Below, piece by piece: positions 8,112-16,513 of a DNA stretch of 55,696 nucleotides. The notes under the pieces are model-generated. The model had not been told where the DNA came from. It worked only from the letters and a program-made list of their open reading frames with translations, and ran no database searches. Every line of letters starts with the position of its first letter. The first letter of the stretch is position 1. The stretch lies in assembly GCA_964534175.1 (NCBI GenBank), contig CAZHNS010000015.1:1-55696 (forward strand), in the 5' to 3' direction. The position numbers were made by a program, and so were the translations under genes. The DNA comes from JAFGHJ01 sp964534175 (GTDB lineage Bacteria; Hydrothermota; UBA3072).

Positions 8112-8648
8112 ATGAAAATTGACCCAAGGGAATATGAACTCGAGGAAAGAGTCGTTCACATTGGCCGAATTTCTAAAGTGGTGAAGGGCGGAAAGAAATT
8201 CCGGTATTCAGCATGGGTCGTTGTAGGCGATCGACAGGGTATTGTTGGATACGGCCACGGTAAAGCTGATGAAGTTCCTACAGCTATTCAAAAGGCAGTT
8301 AAGGGTGCCAGAGGTAGACTGATTAAGGTTCCGATTGTTGGGACTTCAGTCCCTTATTTAATAACTGCCAGATATAAATCAGCCAAAGTTATGATTAAAC
8401 CTGCTGCTCCCGGAACCGGTGTTATTGCCAATGATAAATTAAGGGCCATATTTGAGCTTGGTGGATACCAGGATGTTCTTACTAAGTGTTTTGGTTCTAA
8501 GAATCCTTTTAATAACATTATTGCGGCTTATAATGGTTTATTGTCAATGAGAACTCCCGAAGAATTTGCAGAACTTAGAGGCAAATCGATCGAAGAAATT
8601 TTAAAATCAAGAAGGAAAACAGGTGTAGGAAAAGATGCTTCGGATTAA
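8112..8648 (+). CDS. rpsE: 30S ribosomal protein S5
   Basis: 178 residues. The N-terminal double-stranded-RNA-binding part has ELEERVVHIGRISKVVKGG and SAWVVVGDRQGIVGYGHGKA; the C-terminal part has PAAPGTGVIANDKLRAIFEL. S5 is needed for decoding accuracy and mRNA helicase activity of the ribosome. I see no good Shine-Dalgarno in the 20 bases between rplR and this ATG, unlike its neighbours, so translation may depend on coupling. The end overlaps rpmD by 14 bases. Confidence 0.96.
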   Translation: MKIDPREYELEERVVHIGRISKVVKGGKKFRYSAWVVVGDRQGIVGYGHGKADEVPTAIQKAVKGARGRLIKVPIVGTSVPYLITARYKSAKVMIKPAAPGTGVIANDKLRAIFELGGYQDVLTKCFGSKNPFNNIIAAYNGLLSMRTPEEFAELRGKSIEEILKSRRKTGVGKDASD

Positions 8649-8817
8649 ACAGATAAAAAGTAGTATCGGTGCCAATAAGAGACAAAAAAGAACATTAAAA
8701 GCTCTCGGATTAAAGAAGATAGGCGATCTCGTTATGCACGAGGATAATGCTGTTATTAGGGGTATGATAGGAAAAGTATCTCAACTTGTTGAAACGGAGG
8801 AAGTTAGTGGGAACTGA
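8635..8817 (+). CDS. rpmD: 50S ribosomal protein L30
   Basis: 60 residues, the short bacterial L30: LRIKQIKSSIGANKRQKRTLKALGL, then the conserved DNAVIRGMIGKVSQLVE. ATG 8635 lies inside the end of rpsE, and the gene's 3' end overlaps the GTG start of rplO. Confidence 0.95.
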   Translation: MLRIKQIKSSIGANKRQKRTLKALGLKKIGDLVMHEDNAVIRGMIGKVSQLVETEEVSGN

Positions 8818-9253
8818 ATTAGGTAAGCTAAGACCACCCAAAGGTAGTCGAAAAAGTAAAAAGAGAGTTGGGCGAGGTCCGGGTTCTGGTATGGGAACTT
8901 ATTCTACGCGTGGCCTTAAGGGTCAGAATGCGCGGAGTGGAGGCGGAGTTAGAGAAGGTTTTGAAGGTGGGCAGACACCTCTAATAAAGCGAATACCTAA
9001 GAGAGGTTTTAATAGAATAAAAAGTTATAGAATATCAGTTATTAATGTAGAAAAGCTTAACAGATTTAAAAACGGAGAAGAAATAACACTTGAAAAATTA
9101 AAAGATATTGGTCTTGCAGGGAAAAGAGATAGGGTTAAAATTCTCGGGTTTGGTGATATTGATAAAAAATTGACTGTACATGCTCATGAATTTTCAAAAT
9201 CTGCTAAAGAAAAGATTGAAAAAGCGGGAGGAGAGACAGTAAAGGATGCTTGA
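8807..9253 (+). CDS. rplO: 50S ribosomal protein L15
   Basis: Start taken at GTG 8807: GGAGG at 8796-8800 is 6 bases upstream and the product begins GTELGKLRPPKGSRKSKKRVG, the normal L15 opening. The frame is open back to TTG 8786 but the extra residues are not L15-like. About 148 residues with the Gly/Arg-rich rRNA-binding N-terminus (GRGPGSGMGTYSTRGLKGQ) and the C-terminal HAHEFSKSAKEKIEKAGG. It overlaps rpmD by 11 bases and secY by 8. Confidence 0.95.
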   Translation: MGTELGKLRPPKGSRKSKKRVGRGPGSGMGTYSTRGLKGQNARSGGGVREGFEGGQTPLIKRIPKRGFNRIKSYRISVINVEKLNRFKNGEEITLEKLKDIGLAGKRDRVKILGFGDIDKKLTVHAHEFSKSAKEKIEKAGGETVKDA

Positions 9254-10553
9254 TGCGTTTAGAAATCTCTGGAAAGTTGGAGATATAAGAAAAAGAATTC
9301 TTATTACACTGCTTATGCTGGTGATATACCGTTTTGGTAGTCATATCCCGGCTCCGGGAGTCAATATAGCAGTGCTTACTGCTTATTTTGAAAGAATGCA
9401 GGGTTCGGTTCTTGGCCTGTTTGATATGTTTGTTGGCGGAAACTTAAGCAGAGCAACGATCTTTGCTCTCGGTATTATGCCTTATATTAGTGCATCAATT
9501 ATTCTTCAGGTTTTAGGCGCAACAATTCCTTATTACCAGAGGTTGTCAAAAGAAGGAGAAGAGGGGAGACGTAAAATGACTCAACACATAAGATATTTAA
9601 CCGTAGGTATAGCTATTGTTCATTCTACATCTTTTTCTTTCTTTTTGCAGAATCTTTCTGTTACTGGAGTTCCGGTTTTACCTAACCCGACTCTTTTTGT
9701 TAAATTCTCAATAATTGTAACAATGACAGCAGGTACTATCTTCCTTATGTGGCTTGGAGAGCTTATAACTGAAAATGGTATAGGTAACGGTGTTTCGCTT
9801 CTTATTATGATGAGTATTCTTGCGAGAATACCCTCACAGTTGGGTCAATTCATAAGGATGTGGAAAGCAGGAGCTGTGAGTTGGGTTCTTACTTTAGGTT
9901 TTGCCGCATTAGCCGTTTTGGTTGTTGCCGCAGTAGTTCTCGTTACGCAGGCACAGAGAAGGATACCCGTTCAATATGCAAAGAGAGTTAAAGGTAGAAA
10001 GGTTTACGGCGGTCAATCTACTCATTTACCGCTTAATGTTAATACCGCCGGTGTTATTCCGATAATATTTGCTCAATCAGCCCTGATGATTATTCCGACT
10101 TTTGCAGGATTCTTTAAGGGTAAAGCGTGGGCGGATTGGATAGTTAATGTTCTGTCCCCCAGTGGATTTCTTTATAATGCGTTATTTGTTATTTTAATAG
10201 TAATGTTTGCGTATGTTTATACCGCGATTGTAATAAACCCTCAGGACCTTGCAGCAAATTTGAAAAAATACGGGGGTTTTATACCCGGGATCAGACCTGG
10301 AAGAAATACTGCCGAATATATTGATAAAACGATTGCAAGAATAACATTACCAGGTGCTACTTTCTTTGGAATTATTGCCGTCCTCCCGGTAATTATCAGG
10401 GTAAAGTTTAATTTGCCTTTTTATTTCGGAGGAACTTCTATAATTATTATTGTGGGAGTTGCTTTAGATACTGCGAGACAATTAGAATCTCAACTACTTA
10501 TGCGACATTATGATGGTTTTATGAAAAAAGGAAGAATTCGAGGAAGAAGATGA
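9246..10553 (+). CDS. secY: Protein translocase subunit SecY
   Basis: 435 residues and about ten hydrophobic segments. SecY is the channel of the Sec translocon in the inner membrane. Signature sequences are seen: the first transmembrane segment ILITLLMLVIYRFGSHIPAPG, the plug region, GIMPYISASIILQ in TM2, the basic cytosolic loop RRIPVQYAKRV and the C-terminal RHYDGFMKKGRIRGR. It overlaps rplO and adk by a few bases, matching the usual spc order. Confidence 0.98.
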   Translation: MLDAFRNLWKVGDIRKRILITLLMLVIYRFGSHIPAPGVNIAVLTAYFERMQGSVLGLFDMFVGGNLSRATIFALGIMPYISASIILQVLGATIPYYQRLSKEGEEGRRKMTQHIRYLTVGIAIVHSTSFSFFLQNLSVTGVPVLPNPTLFVKFSIIVTMTAGTIFLMWLGELITENGIGNGVSLLIMMSILARIPSQLGQFIRMWKAGAVSWVLTLGFAALAVLVVAAVVLVTQAQRRIPVQYAKRVKGRKVYGGQSTHLPLNVNTAGVIPIIFAQSALMIIPTFAGFFKGKAWADWIVNVLSPSGFLYNALFVILIVMFAYVYTAIVINPQDLAANLKKYGGFIPGIRPGRNTAEYIDKTIARITLPGATFFGIIAVLPVIIRVKFNLPFYFGGTSIIIIVGVALDTARQLESQLLMRHYDGFMKKGRIRGRR

Positions 10554-11197
10554 GGTTGGTTTTTCTCGGTCCTCCGGGAGTCGGTAAAGGTACACATGCT
10601 GATCTTCTGGCTAAAAATCTGGAAATAACACATTTTTCAACAGGGGATATTTTTAGGGAGATTTTAAAAGAATCTTCCGCTCTGAGTAATAAGCTTAAAA
10701 AGTATGTTAATTCAGGAGAACTTGTACCTGATGAGATAGTTTTTGAGACCGTTAAAGAGGTGCTTTCAGATGAAAATAGTGAAAAAGGGTGGTTATTGGA
10801 TGGCTATCCAAGGAATAAAAATCAGGCTGAATTACTAGATAATTTTTTAAGAAGTAAAGATGAAGAGCTGGATTATGCTGTTTATCTTTATGCCTCTCCG
10901 GAGGTTCTTATAAAAAGATTAACTAACAGAAGAGTATGTTCTGATTGTGGAGCTATTTATAATTTGGTTAATAATCCTCCAAAACAAGATGGCATCTGTG
11001 GTAAATGCGGTGGGGTATTAATTCAGAGAGAGGATGACAAGATCGATACTATAAAAAAAAGGATATCTATATTCGAAAGTGAATTTGAACCACTGAGAGA
11101 ATATTATGAAGGTATCGGTATTCTTTTGAAAATTTCAGCGGAAGGTAATTTAGAAGATATTGCTGACAGGATTATGGAGGGCCTTAAAGTTGGGTAA
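10550..11197 (+). CDS. adk: Adenylate kinase with zinc-binding lid
   Basis: 215 residues. P-loop GPPGVGKGT is at residues 7-15, FSTGDIFRE at 29-37 and DGYPRN at 84-89. The lid is the long type with four cysteines, C130, C133, C150 and C153, which bind structural zinc in Gram-positive and thermophile enzymes. It converts ATP + AMP to 2 ADP. The start overlaps the secY stop. The map gene that usually follows adk here is absent: infA begins before adk ends. Confidence 0.97.
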   Translation: MRLVFLGPPGVGKGTHADLLAKNLEITHFSTGDIFREILKESSALSNKLKKYVNSGELVPDEIVFETVKEVLSDENSEKGWLLDGYPRNKNQAELLDNFLRSKDEELDYAVYLYASPEVLIKRLTNRRVCSDCGAIYNLVNNPPKQDGICGKCGGVLIQREDDKIDTIKKRISIFESEFEPLREYYEGIGILLKISAEGNLEDIADRIMEGLKVG

Positions 11198-11414
11198 GAA
11201 AAATATAATAAAAGTTAAAGGGGAAGTGGTAGAAAAATTGCCGGATTCTAAGTTTAGGGTTAAACTAGACTTAGAAAATAATCCCATTATACTTGCCTAT
11301 TTGTCGGGCAAGATGAAAATGAATTATATAAAGATTGATGTGGGGGATGTTGTAGATGTAGAACTATCCCCTTATGACCTTACTAAGGGTAGGGTTGTTT
11401 ATCGAGAGTCATAG
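11190..11414 (+). CDS. infA: Translation initiation factor IF-1
   Basis: I take TTG 11190 as start, with GGAGG at 11176-11180 nine bases upstream. That gives about 74 residues, the standard IF-1 size: KVKGEVVEKLPDSKFRVKLD, then ILAYLSGKMKMNYIKIDVGD and VVDVELSPYDLTKGRVVYR. IF-1 occupies the A site during initiation. A longer frame from 11160 would add residues with no family match. The gene overlaps adk by 8 bases and is followed by rpmJ. Confidence 0.94.
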   Translation: MGKKNIIKVKGEVVEKLPDSKFRVKLDLENNPIILAYLSGKMKMNYIKIDVGDVVDVELSPYDLTKGRVVYRES

Positions 11415-11423
11415 GAGGTGTAG

Positions 11424-11537
11424 ATGAAAGTTAGAGCATCCGTTAAAAAATTATGCAAAGAATGTAAAATTATAAGACGAAAAGGTAAAATTTATGTGGT
11501 TTGTAAAAATCCGAAACATAAACAGCGCCAAGGGTAG
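11424..11537 (+). CDS. rpmJ: 50S ribosomal protein L36
   Basis: A 37-codon gene starting MKVRASVKKLCKECKI and ending NPKHKQRQG with TAG at 11535-11537. Zinc ligands C11, C14, C27 and H32 are all present, so this is the C+ form. AGGAGG lies just upstream of the ATG. L36 helps fold 23S rRNA near the factor-binding region. It is easy to miss because of its length, but the position between infA and rpsM is canonical. Confidence 0.95.
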   Translation: MKVRASVKKLCKECKIIRRKGKIYVVCKNPKHKQRQG

Positions 11538-11545
11538 GAGGTAAT

Positions 11546-11929
11546 ATGCCGCGAGTAGCCGGAGTTGACTTGCCACAGGATAAACCTGTCTATATAGGTT
11601 TGACAGCTATTTTTGGTATTGGTAGGCAGACAGCTATAAAAATTCTAGAAGAGGTTGATATTGAGAGGGGTAAAAGGGTTAAAGATTTAACTAACGAGGA
11701 AGTTGACAAAATTAGACATCTCATCGAAGGTAAGTACAAAATTGAAGGTGAATTGAAATCCGAGATAAGACAGAATATAAATAGGCTGAAAGATATTAAA
11801 TGTTATCGTGGAGTAAGACATAAAAAGGGTTTGCCAGTGCGAGGTCAGCGAACAAGGACCAATGCTAGAACAAGAAAGGGTCCAAGAAAAGGAGCTGTTG
11901 CCCTTAAGAAGCGAGAGATTAAAAAGTAA
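11546..11929 (+). CDS. rpsM: 30S ribosomal protein S13
   Basis: 127 residues: MPRVAGVDLPQDKPVYIGL, IFGIGRQTAIKIL in the helix-turn region, and the basic C-terminal tail RGVRHKKGLPVRGQRTRTNA followed by RTRKGPRKG. The tail reaches the P-site tRNA and S19. AGGAGG lies 5-6 bases before the ATG. Confidence 0.97.
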   Translation: MPRVAGVDLPQDKPVYIGLTAIFGIGRQTAIKILEEVDIERGKRVKDLTNEEVDKIRHLIEGKYKIEGELKSEIRQNINRLKDIKCYRGVRHKKGLPVRGQRTRTNARTRKGPRKGAVALKKREIKK

Positions 11930-11938
11930 GGGGGATCA

Positions 11939-12331
11939 GTGGCTAAAAAGAAAAGAAAAGAAACCGGAAAGAAGAAATTAAGAGCGCCTGAATCAGGTAT
12001 AGTTCATATACACTCTACATTTAATAATACACTGGTTACTATAACTGATAAACAGGGAAATACAATAGTTTGGACATCTGCTGGCAGCATTGGTTATAAG
12101 GGTACAAGAAAAGGAACTCCATATGCTGCTACAAAAGCGGCAGAAACAGCTGTTCGGAAAGCCATTGAAGCAGGTATGCGAACTGCGGAAGTTTGGGTTA
12201 ATGGTCCCGGAAGGGGCAGAGAATCGGCAATCAGGACTGTACAGGCAGCAGGTATGAATGTGAGTGCTATTAAAGATGTTACTCCGCTACCTCATAACGG
12301 ATGTAGACCCCCAAAGAAAAGGCGGCTATAG
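11939..12331 (+). CDS. rpsK: 30S ribosomal protein S11
   Basis: 130 residues from GTG 11939 (GGGGGA upstream). Family segments: GIVHIHSTFNNTLVTITD, AGSIGYKGTRKGTPYAA, WVNGPGRGRESAIRTVQA and the C-terminal DVTPLPHNGCRPPKKRR. It shapes the mRNA exit channel of the platform. The stop abuts the rpsD ATG. Confidence 0.97.
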   Translation: MAKKKRKETGKKKLRAPESGIVHIHSTFNNTLVTITDKQGNTIVWTSAGSIGYKGTRKGTPYAATKAAETAVRKAIEAGMRTAEVWVNGPGRGRESAIRTVQAAGMNVSAIKDVTPLPHNGCRPPKKRRL

Positions 12332-12958
12332 ATGGGTAGATATACTGGGCCAAAGTGTAGAAGATGTAAAAGGTTGGGGATGAAGCTTTACTTGAAGGGA
12401 GATAGATGCTATTCGGATAAGTGTCCCATTGGCGAAGAATATGTAAGACCTCCGGGAGAGCCTCCGAAGAGATGGCGCTCAAGAGAATCTTCTTATGGAT
12501 TGCAATTACGAGAAAAACAAAGAATTAAATGGATTTATGATCTTAGAGAAGGGCAGTTCAGAAATCTCTTTAATAAGGCTACTAAGATTGAAGGAGTAAC
12601 GGGTGAAGAGCTTTTAAAATTGTTGGAAAAGAGATTGGATAATGTTGTTTACCGTTTGGGTTTCGCTATGTCGAGAAGACAGGCAAGACAGGTTGTTCGA
12701 CACAGTTATATAAAGGTTAATGGTGGAAAAGTGGATATCCCTTCTTATGAGGTTTCTGTTGGAGATGTTATTTCGATTAGCGAAAAAGGTAAGAGTGTTC
12801 CTCTTTTCAAAGAAGCTCTCGCTCACGAGATAGAAGCTAAAGATTGGTTATCTGTCAATAGGGAGAAAAGAGAAGGGAAGGTGCTGACGGAGCCGAGCAG
12901 GGCAGATGTGGAATATCCTATTAAAGAAAATTTAATTGTTGAGTTGTATTCTAAGTAA
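12332..12958 (+). CDS. rpsD: 30S ribosomal protein S4, zinc form
   Basis: 208 residues, starting MGRYTGPKCRRCKRLGMKL. The N-terminal cysteines C9, C12, C26 and C31 are the zinc-site pattern of C+ S4. The S4 RNA-binding domain is at about residues 98-160 (RLDNVVYRLGFAMSRRQARQ, then VVRHSYIKVNGGKVDIPS). S4 starts 30S assembly and in E. coli represses the alpha operon. Confidence 0.97.
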   Translation: MGRYTGPKCRRCKRLGMKLYLKGDRCYSDKCPIGEEYVRPPGEPPKRWRSRESSYGLQLREKQRIKWIYDLREGQFRNLFNKATKIEGVTGEELLKLLEKRLDNVVYRLGFAMSRRQARQVVRHSYIKVNGGKVDIPSYEVSVGDVISISEKGKSVPLFKEALAHEIEAKDWLSVNREKREGKVLTEPSRADVEYPIKENLIVELYSK

Positions 12959-12972
12959 TAGGGAGGTAAAAG

Positions 12973-13941
12973 TTGAGAATTAGATCCCTGGTTATGCCGG
13001 AAAAAGTAAATGTAATCGAAAAGAATGAAACATATGGTAAATTTTCTTTATCCCCTTTAGAAAGAGGATATGGAATTGCAATGGGGCATGTTCTACGAAG
13101 AATGTTAATCTCTTCGATTCAGGGTGCAGCCATAACGGCTGTTAAAATAGAGGATGTAATGCATGAATTCTCAACAATTGAAAATGTTAAGGAGGATGTC
13201 GCTCAGATTATTATGAACTTGAAAAAAGTGAGATTTAGATATAACAGCGAGGAGCTTCCTCAATATGTAATTCTTGAAGGGAAGGGTCCTGGAGTGGTTA
13301 AAGCCTCAGATATAAAGTTAACTCCAGGTTTGGAAGTCAGTACTCCTGATGTGGTGATTGCGACTTTGGAAGAGGACGGCGATATAAAAGCGACATTAAG
13401 AGTAGATGTTGGGAAAGGATTTAAACCAAAAGAGTATTTTGCAGATTCTGATATGGCAGAAGGCACAATATTCATAGATACGAATTTTTCCCCCGTGAGA
13501 AGAGTAAAATATACGGTAAACAATGTAAGGGTCGGACAGAGAACAGACTTTGAGGAATTAATCATGGAGGTTTGGACAGATGGTTCTATCTATCCCGACG
13601 AGGCTTTAAATCTTTCTTCTAAAATTATCAAAAATCATATTGAGTTGTTTATAGAAGAAGATATTTTTGAGGAAGAAGAAGCTGGAGGAACGACAGAAAA
13701 AGAAGAACTAAAAAGAGCATTGGAATTACCTGTGGAAGAGTTAGGAATGGGCAATAGAGTAAGCAATGTTTTGAAGAATAAGAATATTAACAAATTGAAA
13801 GATATTGTTAAATATTCAGAGGAAGAAATGCTTAATTTTCCAAACTTTGGTAAAGTTTCGTTAAGGGAAGTAAAAGATAGATTGGCTGAGTACAATTTGG
13901 CTTTAAATATGGATCTAAAACATCTGGAGAAAGAAGGATGA
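12973..13941 (+). CDS. rpoA: DNA-directed RNA polymerase subunit alpha
   Basis: 322 residues from TTG 12973, with GGGAGG six bases upstream. The N-terminal assembly domain has GKFSLSPLERGYGIAMGHVLRR at about residues 21-42 and the dimer interface; a Glu/Thr linker around residue 235-250 leads to the C-terminal domain (LPVEELGMGNRVSNVLKN, then FPNFGKVSLREVKDRLAEY) that binds UP elements and activators. It is the core RNA polymerase scaffold. Stop overlaps the rplQ ATG. Confidence 0.97.
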   Translation: MRIRSLVMPEKVNVIEKNETYGKFSLSPLERGYGIAMGHVLRRMLISSIQGAAITAVKIEDVMHEFSTIENVKEDVAQIIMNLKKVRFRYNSEELPQYVILEGKGPGVVKASDIKLTPGLEVSTPDVVIATLEEDGDIKATLRVDVGKGFKPKEYFADSDMAEGTIFIDTNFSPVRRVKYTVNNVRVGQRTDFEELIMEVWTDGSIYPDEALNLSSKIIKNHIELFIEEDIFEEEEAGGTTEKEELKRALELPVEELGMGNRVSNVLKNKNINKLKDIVKYSEEEMLNFPNFGKVSLREVKDRLAEYNLALNMDLKHLEKEG

Positions 13942-14291
13942 GACACAGAAAGAAAATAGGTAAATTAGGAAGGACAAAATCCCATAGAGAAGCGACTCTA
14001 AATAATCTTTTTTGTGCGCTTATACTGAATGAATCTATAAAAACAACTAAAGGTAAAGCTAAAGCCTTAAAGAGATTTGTCGATAGAAAAATAGCTCGGG
14101 CTATTAAAGGCGATTTGAATATAAAAAGAAAACTTAAGAGTGAATTGGGCTCAAGTAAAGCTTATTATAAATTATTTGAGACTATAGTTCCGCAGTGCAA
14201 GGATAGGAGTGGTGGATATGTTCGTGTCGTAGACCTTTCTACAGGTAGAAGAGGGGATGGTACTGTCGAAAGTATAGTAGAGTTTGTATAA
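13938..14291 (+). CDS. rplQ: 50S ribosomal protein L17
   Basis: 117 residues: MRHRKKIGKLGRTKSHREA opens, ALILNESIKTTKGKAKALKRFVD follows, and GGYVRVVDLSTGRRGD is near the C-terminus. It is the last ribosomal gene of the superoperon and is followed after 9 bases by the 736-residue cyclase-like protein. Confidence 0.97.
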   Translation: MRHRKKIGKLGRTKSHREATLNNLFCALILNESIKTTKGKAKALKRFVDRKIARAIKGDLNIKRKLKSELGSSKAYYKLFETIVPQCKDRSGGYVRVVDLSTGRRGDGTVESIVEFV

Positions 14292-14300
14292 GTTTAGACT

Positions 14301-16511
14301 GTGTTAGATGAGAAAGTCTCTTCTTTAGAAAGAAAAGCGGAAGAAGAATCTAATTACGCCGAAACCCTTAGAAAAAAATTTGGCAGAAGAGCTTATTTTA
14401 ATTTACTTAAAGATGAGCTGCTGGGAGCTTTCACTCCTGCTGAACTTGATTTTTTAAGCGGTCGTGATTCAATAACTTATATTGTTTTTTCCGAAAAAAT
14501 ACAAACCGAATTAAAAAAAGGTTTGAAATCTATGAAATCATTGCTTTCAGAAGGGGAGAAGAAGTATTTAACAACTCAATTAGACGAATTTATTCAAACT
14601 TTAAATAGTATTTTCGATGAGGGAGTAAAAGCGGGAATTTCTCCAATTTTCATTGAATTTGCGCTAAAAAGATATTTAAAAATACAGATTCCTTCAAAAA
14701 AAGCAGTTCCCATTCATAAAAAAGTCAGTCTCTCATTGCAATTTTTCACCAAAAGGGAACTTCGTAAAAAATCAATGAGAAAAAATCTTGTGCGTTTTAC
14801 AGAAAAATCACTTTTGATTCCTGTATCATTATCTGAAGTAAAGCTAGAAGATTTTTCGGATTTTATAGAAGCCGGAAGTTTCTTTTGTGACGTTACGAGA
14901 ATATTTGCTGATTGTTATATTACTCCAGTTAGGATTGAGGCAAGTAAGGTTGATTATACGGATATAAGAGAGAAAACGAAAACAACGCGGGATTTGATCA
15001 AAGATAATGCTTCCAAGAAATTGAAAGATGTTTTTAAAAGAGTCGACGATTTGGGAGTTAAAGAAATCCGTGGGTATCTAAGTGAGATAGTAAAGTATAT
15101 AAATAGCGGAGAAGCGAAGGTGAGAGCTTTAAATTCTCAGCTTTCACGTCTTAAGGATATTGCTGAGGTTGAAGAAAAGGTAAATGTTCCCGGTATTCTT
15201 AGATTTTTTGATCCCAATCTCGGTAATAAGATAAGAGAAAACATAAATAGATCAAAAGTAACGCTCAATGAAAAACTGAGCGGTACCCCTGAATCTTTTC
15301 TGTCACGCAGTTTATTGGGTAGAAAGACTGATCTGGAAAGCGTTATAGATTGGTTTATTAAAAATTATGATGAAGTATTTATACCAACTGTTGTAGAGCT
15401 CGTTTTTGAGGATATGGTCAAAGTATTTCCCGAAACGGAAAATGAATCTTTGGAAGAAGCTCGCTGGATAGGCCTTCTTGCCCGAAAGAGCGATCCGCCG
15501 GCTGTTTACTTTATACCTGAAATTGATAGAACGCTCTCGAGAGGAGAAAGTATAGTTAAAGATTGTCTTAAGACAGTTTCAGTAATGGTATACGATATTA
15601 GAGGTTCTTCTATAATGGGTGAAAAGTTGTTGGATGCGGAGATGGAAGATCGCATTCGGAATGAATTTCAGGTAGAGTTGTTAAAGGCGGTAGAAGATAC
15701 AAGCGGTTTTTTTGTTAAAGATACTGGAGACGGTGGAATTGTTTTGTTTTCCGAAGAAAGTAGTGATTTTAATTTCAGACAGATTTCAATGCCGGGAGGT
15801 GAAACAAAAGAGTTAGAAGGTAGAGAAATTAGCCTGAAGGCTTCCCCTGATGCAGCGAGTCGGGCTATTAGGTGTGCCAGTAAAATGCTTGATTACTCGG
15901 AGAGATTTGTAAGAAAGAATTTAAAAAGATATCAGGAATGGTTTAAAGATTTTGATGTGAAGGGGATAGATTTTGGAGGTATAACTTATGAACGATTACC
16001 ACCGGAATATAAGAAGATATTCCAAATTGGTATAGGAATTGCTTCAGGTAAACCTGGAGAGGATATTTATTTGGGTAAAAATGTGCTTGGTCGGCTCGAC
16101 CTTACAGGTAATCTTATTCGTAGAGCTAATATGTATTCTACAGTTCATCATCCAGACCGTTCAGTTATCCTTATAGGCGCTTCTACGATGTTTAGCTTCG
16201 TACTCAACGTTGGTTCTTTTGAACCGGTTGGGAAAGAAGAAAAAATTGAAAAATCTTCTTATCTTTCCATGCAAAAAAAACTCATAGATGAGGTTGTCCT
16301 CTGGATGAAAGGACTTTCCGGTAATTATGTTGTAAGCGATCACAAGGTTTCTCTTCAGAGAATAGATTATTTACTCGATAATTTGGGTGAAAGAGAAAAA
16401 ATTAAGGTTCTAGGGGAATCTGTTAGTGTAAAGAAAGGGGTTCAATTTTTTGATAGTAAAGTAAGAGAGGAAAGAGTTCTCTATGAAGTTATACCGGAAA
16501 AGAGGGGGTAG
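14301..16511 (+). CDS. Large protein with degenerate class III cyclase-like C-terminal domain
   Basis: 736 residues from GTG 14301; no clear Shine-Dalgarno, and only 9 bases separate it from rplQ. No signal peptide or membrane segment is seen. Residues 1-225 are mostly helical; about 225-300 is Lys/Glu-rich and probably coiled coil. From about residue 427 the sequence follows a class III nucleotidyl cyclase domain: VMVYDIRGSS matches the first metal-binding Asp strand and VKDTGDGGIVLF (about 470-482) matches the K-x-x-G-D strand with the second Asp. GIGIASGKPGEDIY at about 575-590 matches the dimer-loop strand. The later motif that should read G-D-x-V-N-x-A-x-R appears as TGNLIRRANM (about 602-611), so the catalytic Asn and Arg are missing. 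I infer a nucleotide-binding or regulatory cyclase homologue, cytoplasmic, with an unknown role. Its place between rplQ and valS suggests co-transcription with translation genes. Confidence 0.7.
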   Translation: MLDEKVSSLERKAEEESNYAETLRKKFGRRAYFNLLKDELLGAFTPAELDFLSGRDSITYIVFSEKIQTELKKGLKSMKSLLSEGEKKYLTTQLDEFIQTLNSIFDEGVKAGISPIFIEFALKRYLKIQIPSKKAVPIHKKVSLSLQFFTKRELRKKSMRKNLVRFTEKSLLIPVSLSEVKLEDFSDFIEAGSFFCDVTRIFADCYITPVRIEASKVDYTDIREKTKTTRDLIKDNASKKLKDVFKRVDDLGVKEIRGYLSEIVKYINSGEAKVRALNSQLSRLKDIAEVEEKVNVPGILRFFDPNLGNKIRENINRSKVTLNEKLSGTPESFLSRSLLGRKTDLESVIDWFIKNYDEVFIPTVVELVFEDMVKVFPETENESLEEARWIGLLARKSDPPAVYFIPEIDRTLSRGESIVKDCLKTVSVMVYDIRGSSIMGEKLLDAEMEDRIRNEFQVELLKAVEDTSGFFVKDTGDGGIVLFSEESSDFNFRQISMPGGETKELEGREISLKASPDAASRAIRCASKMLDYSERFVRKNLKRYQEWFKDFDVKGIDFGGITYERLPPEYKKIFQIGIGIASGKPGEDIYLGKNVLGRLDLTGNLIRRANMYSTVHHPDRSVILIGASTMFSFVLNVGSFEPVGKEEKIEKSSYLSMQKKLIDEVVLWMKGLSGNYVVSDHKVSLQRIDYLLDNLGEREKIKVLGESVSVKKGVQFFDSKVREERVLYEVIPEKRG

Positions 16512-16513
16512 TT

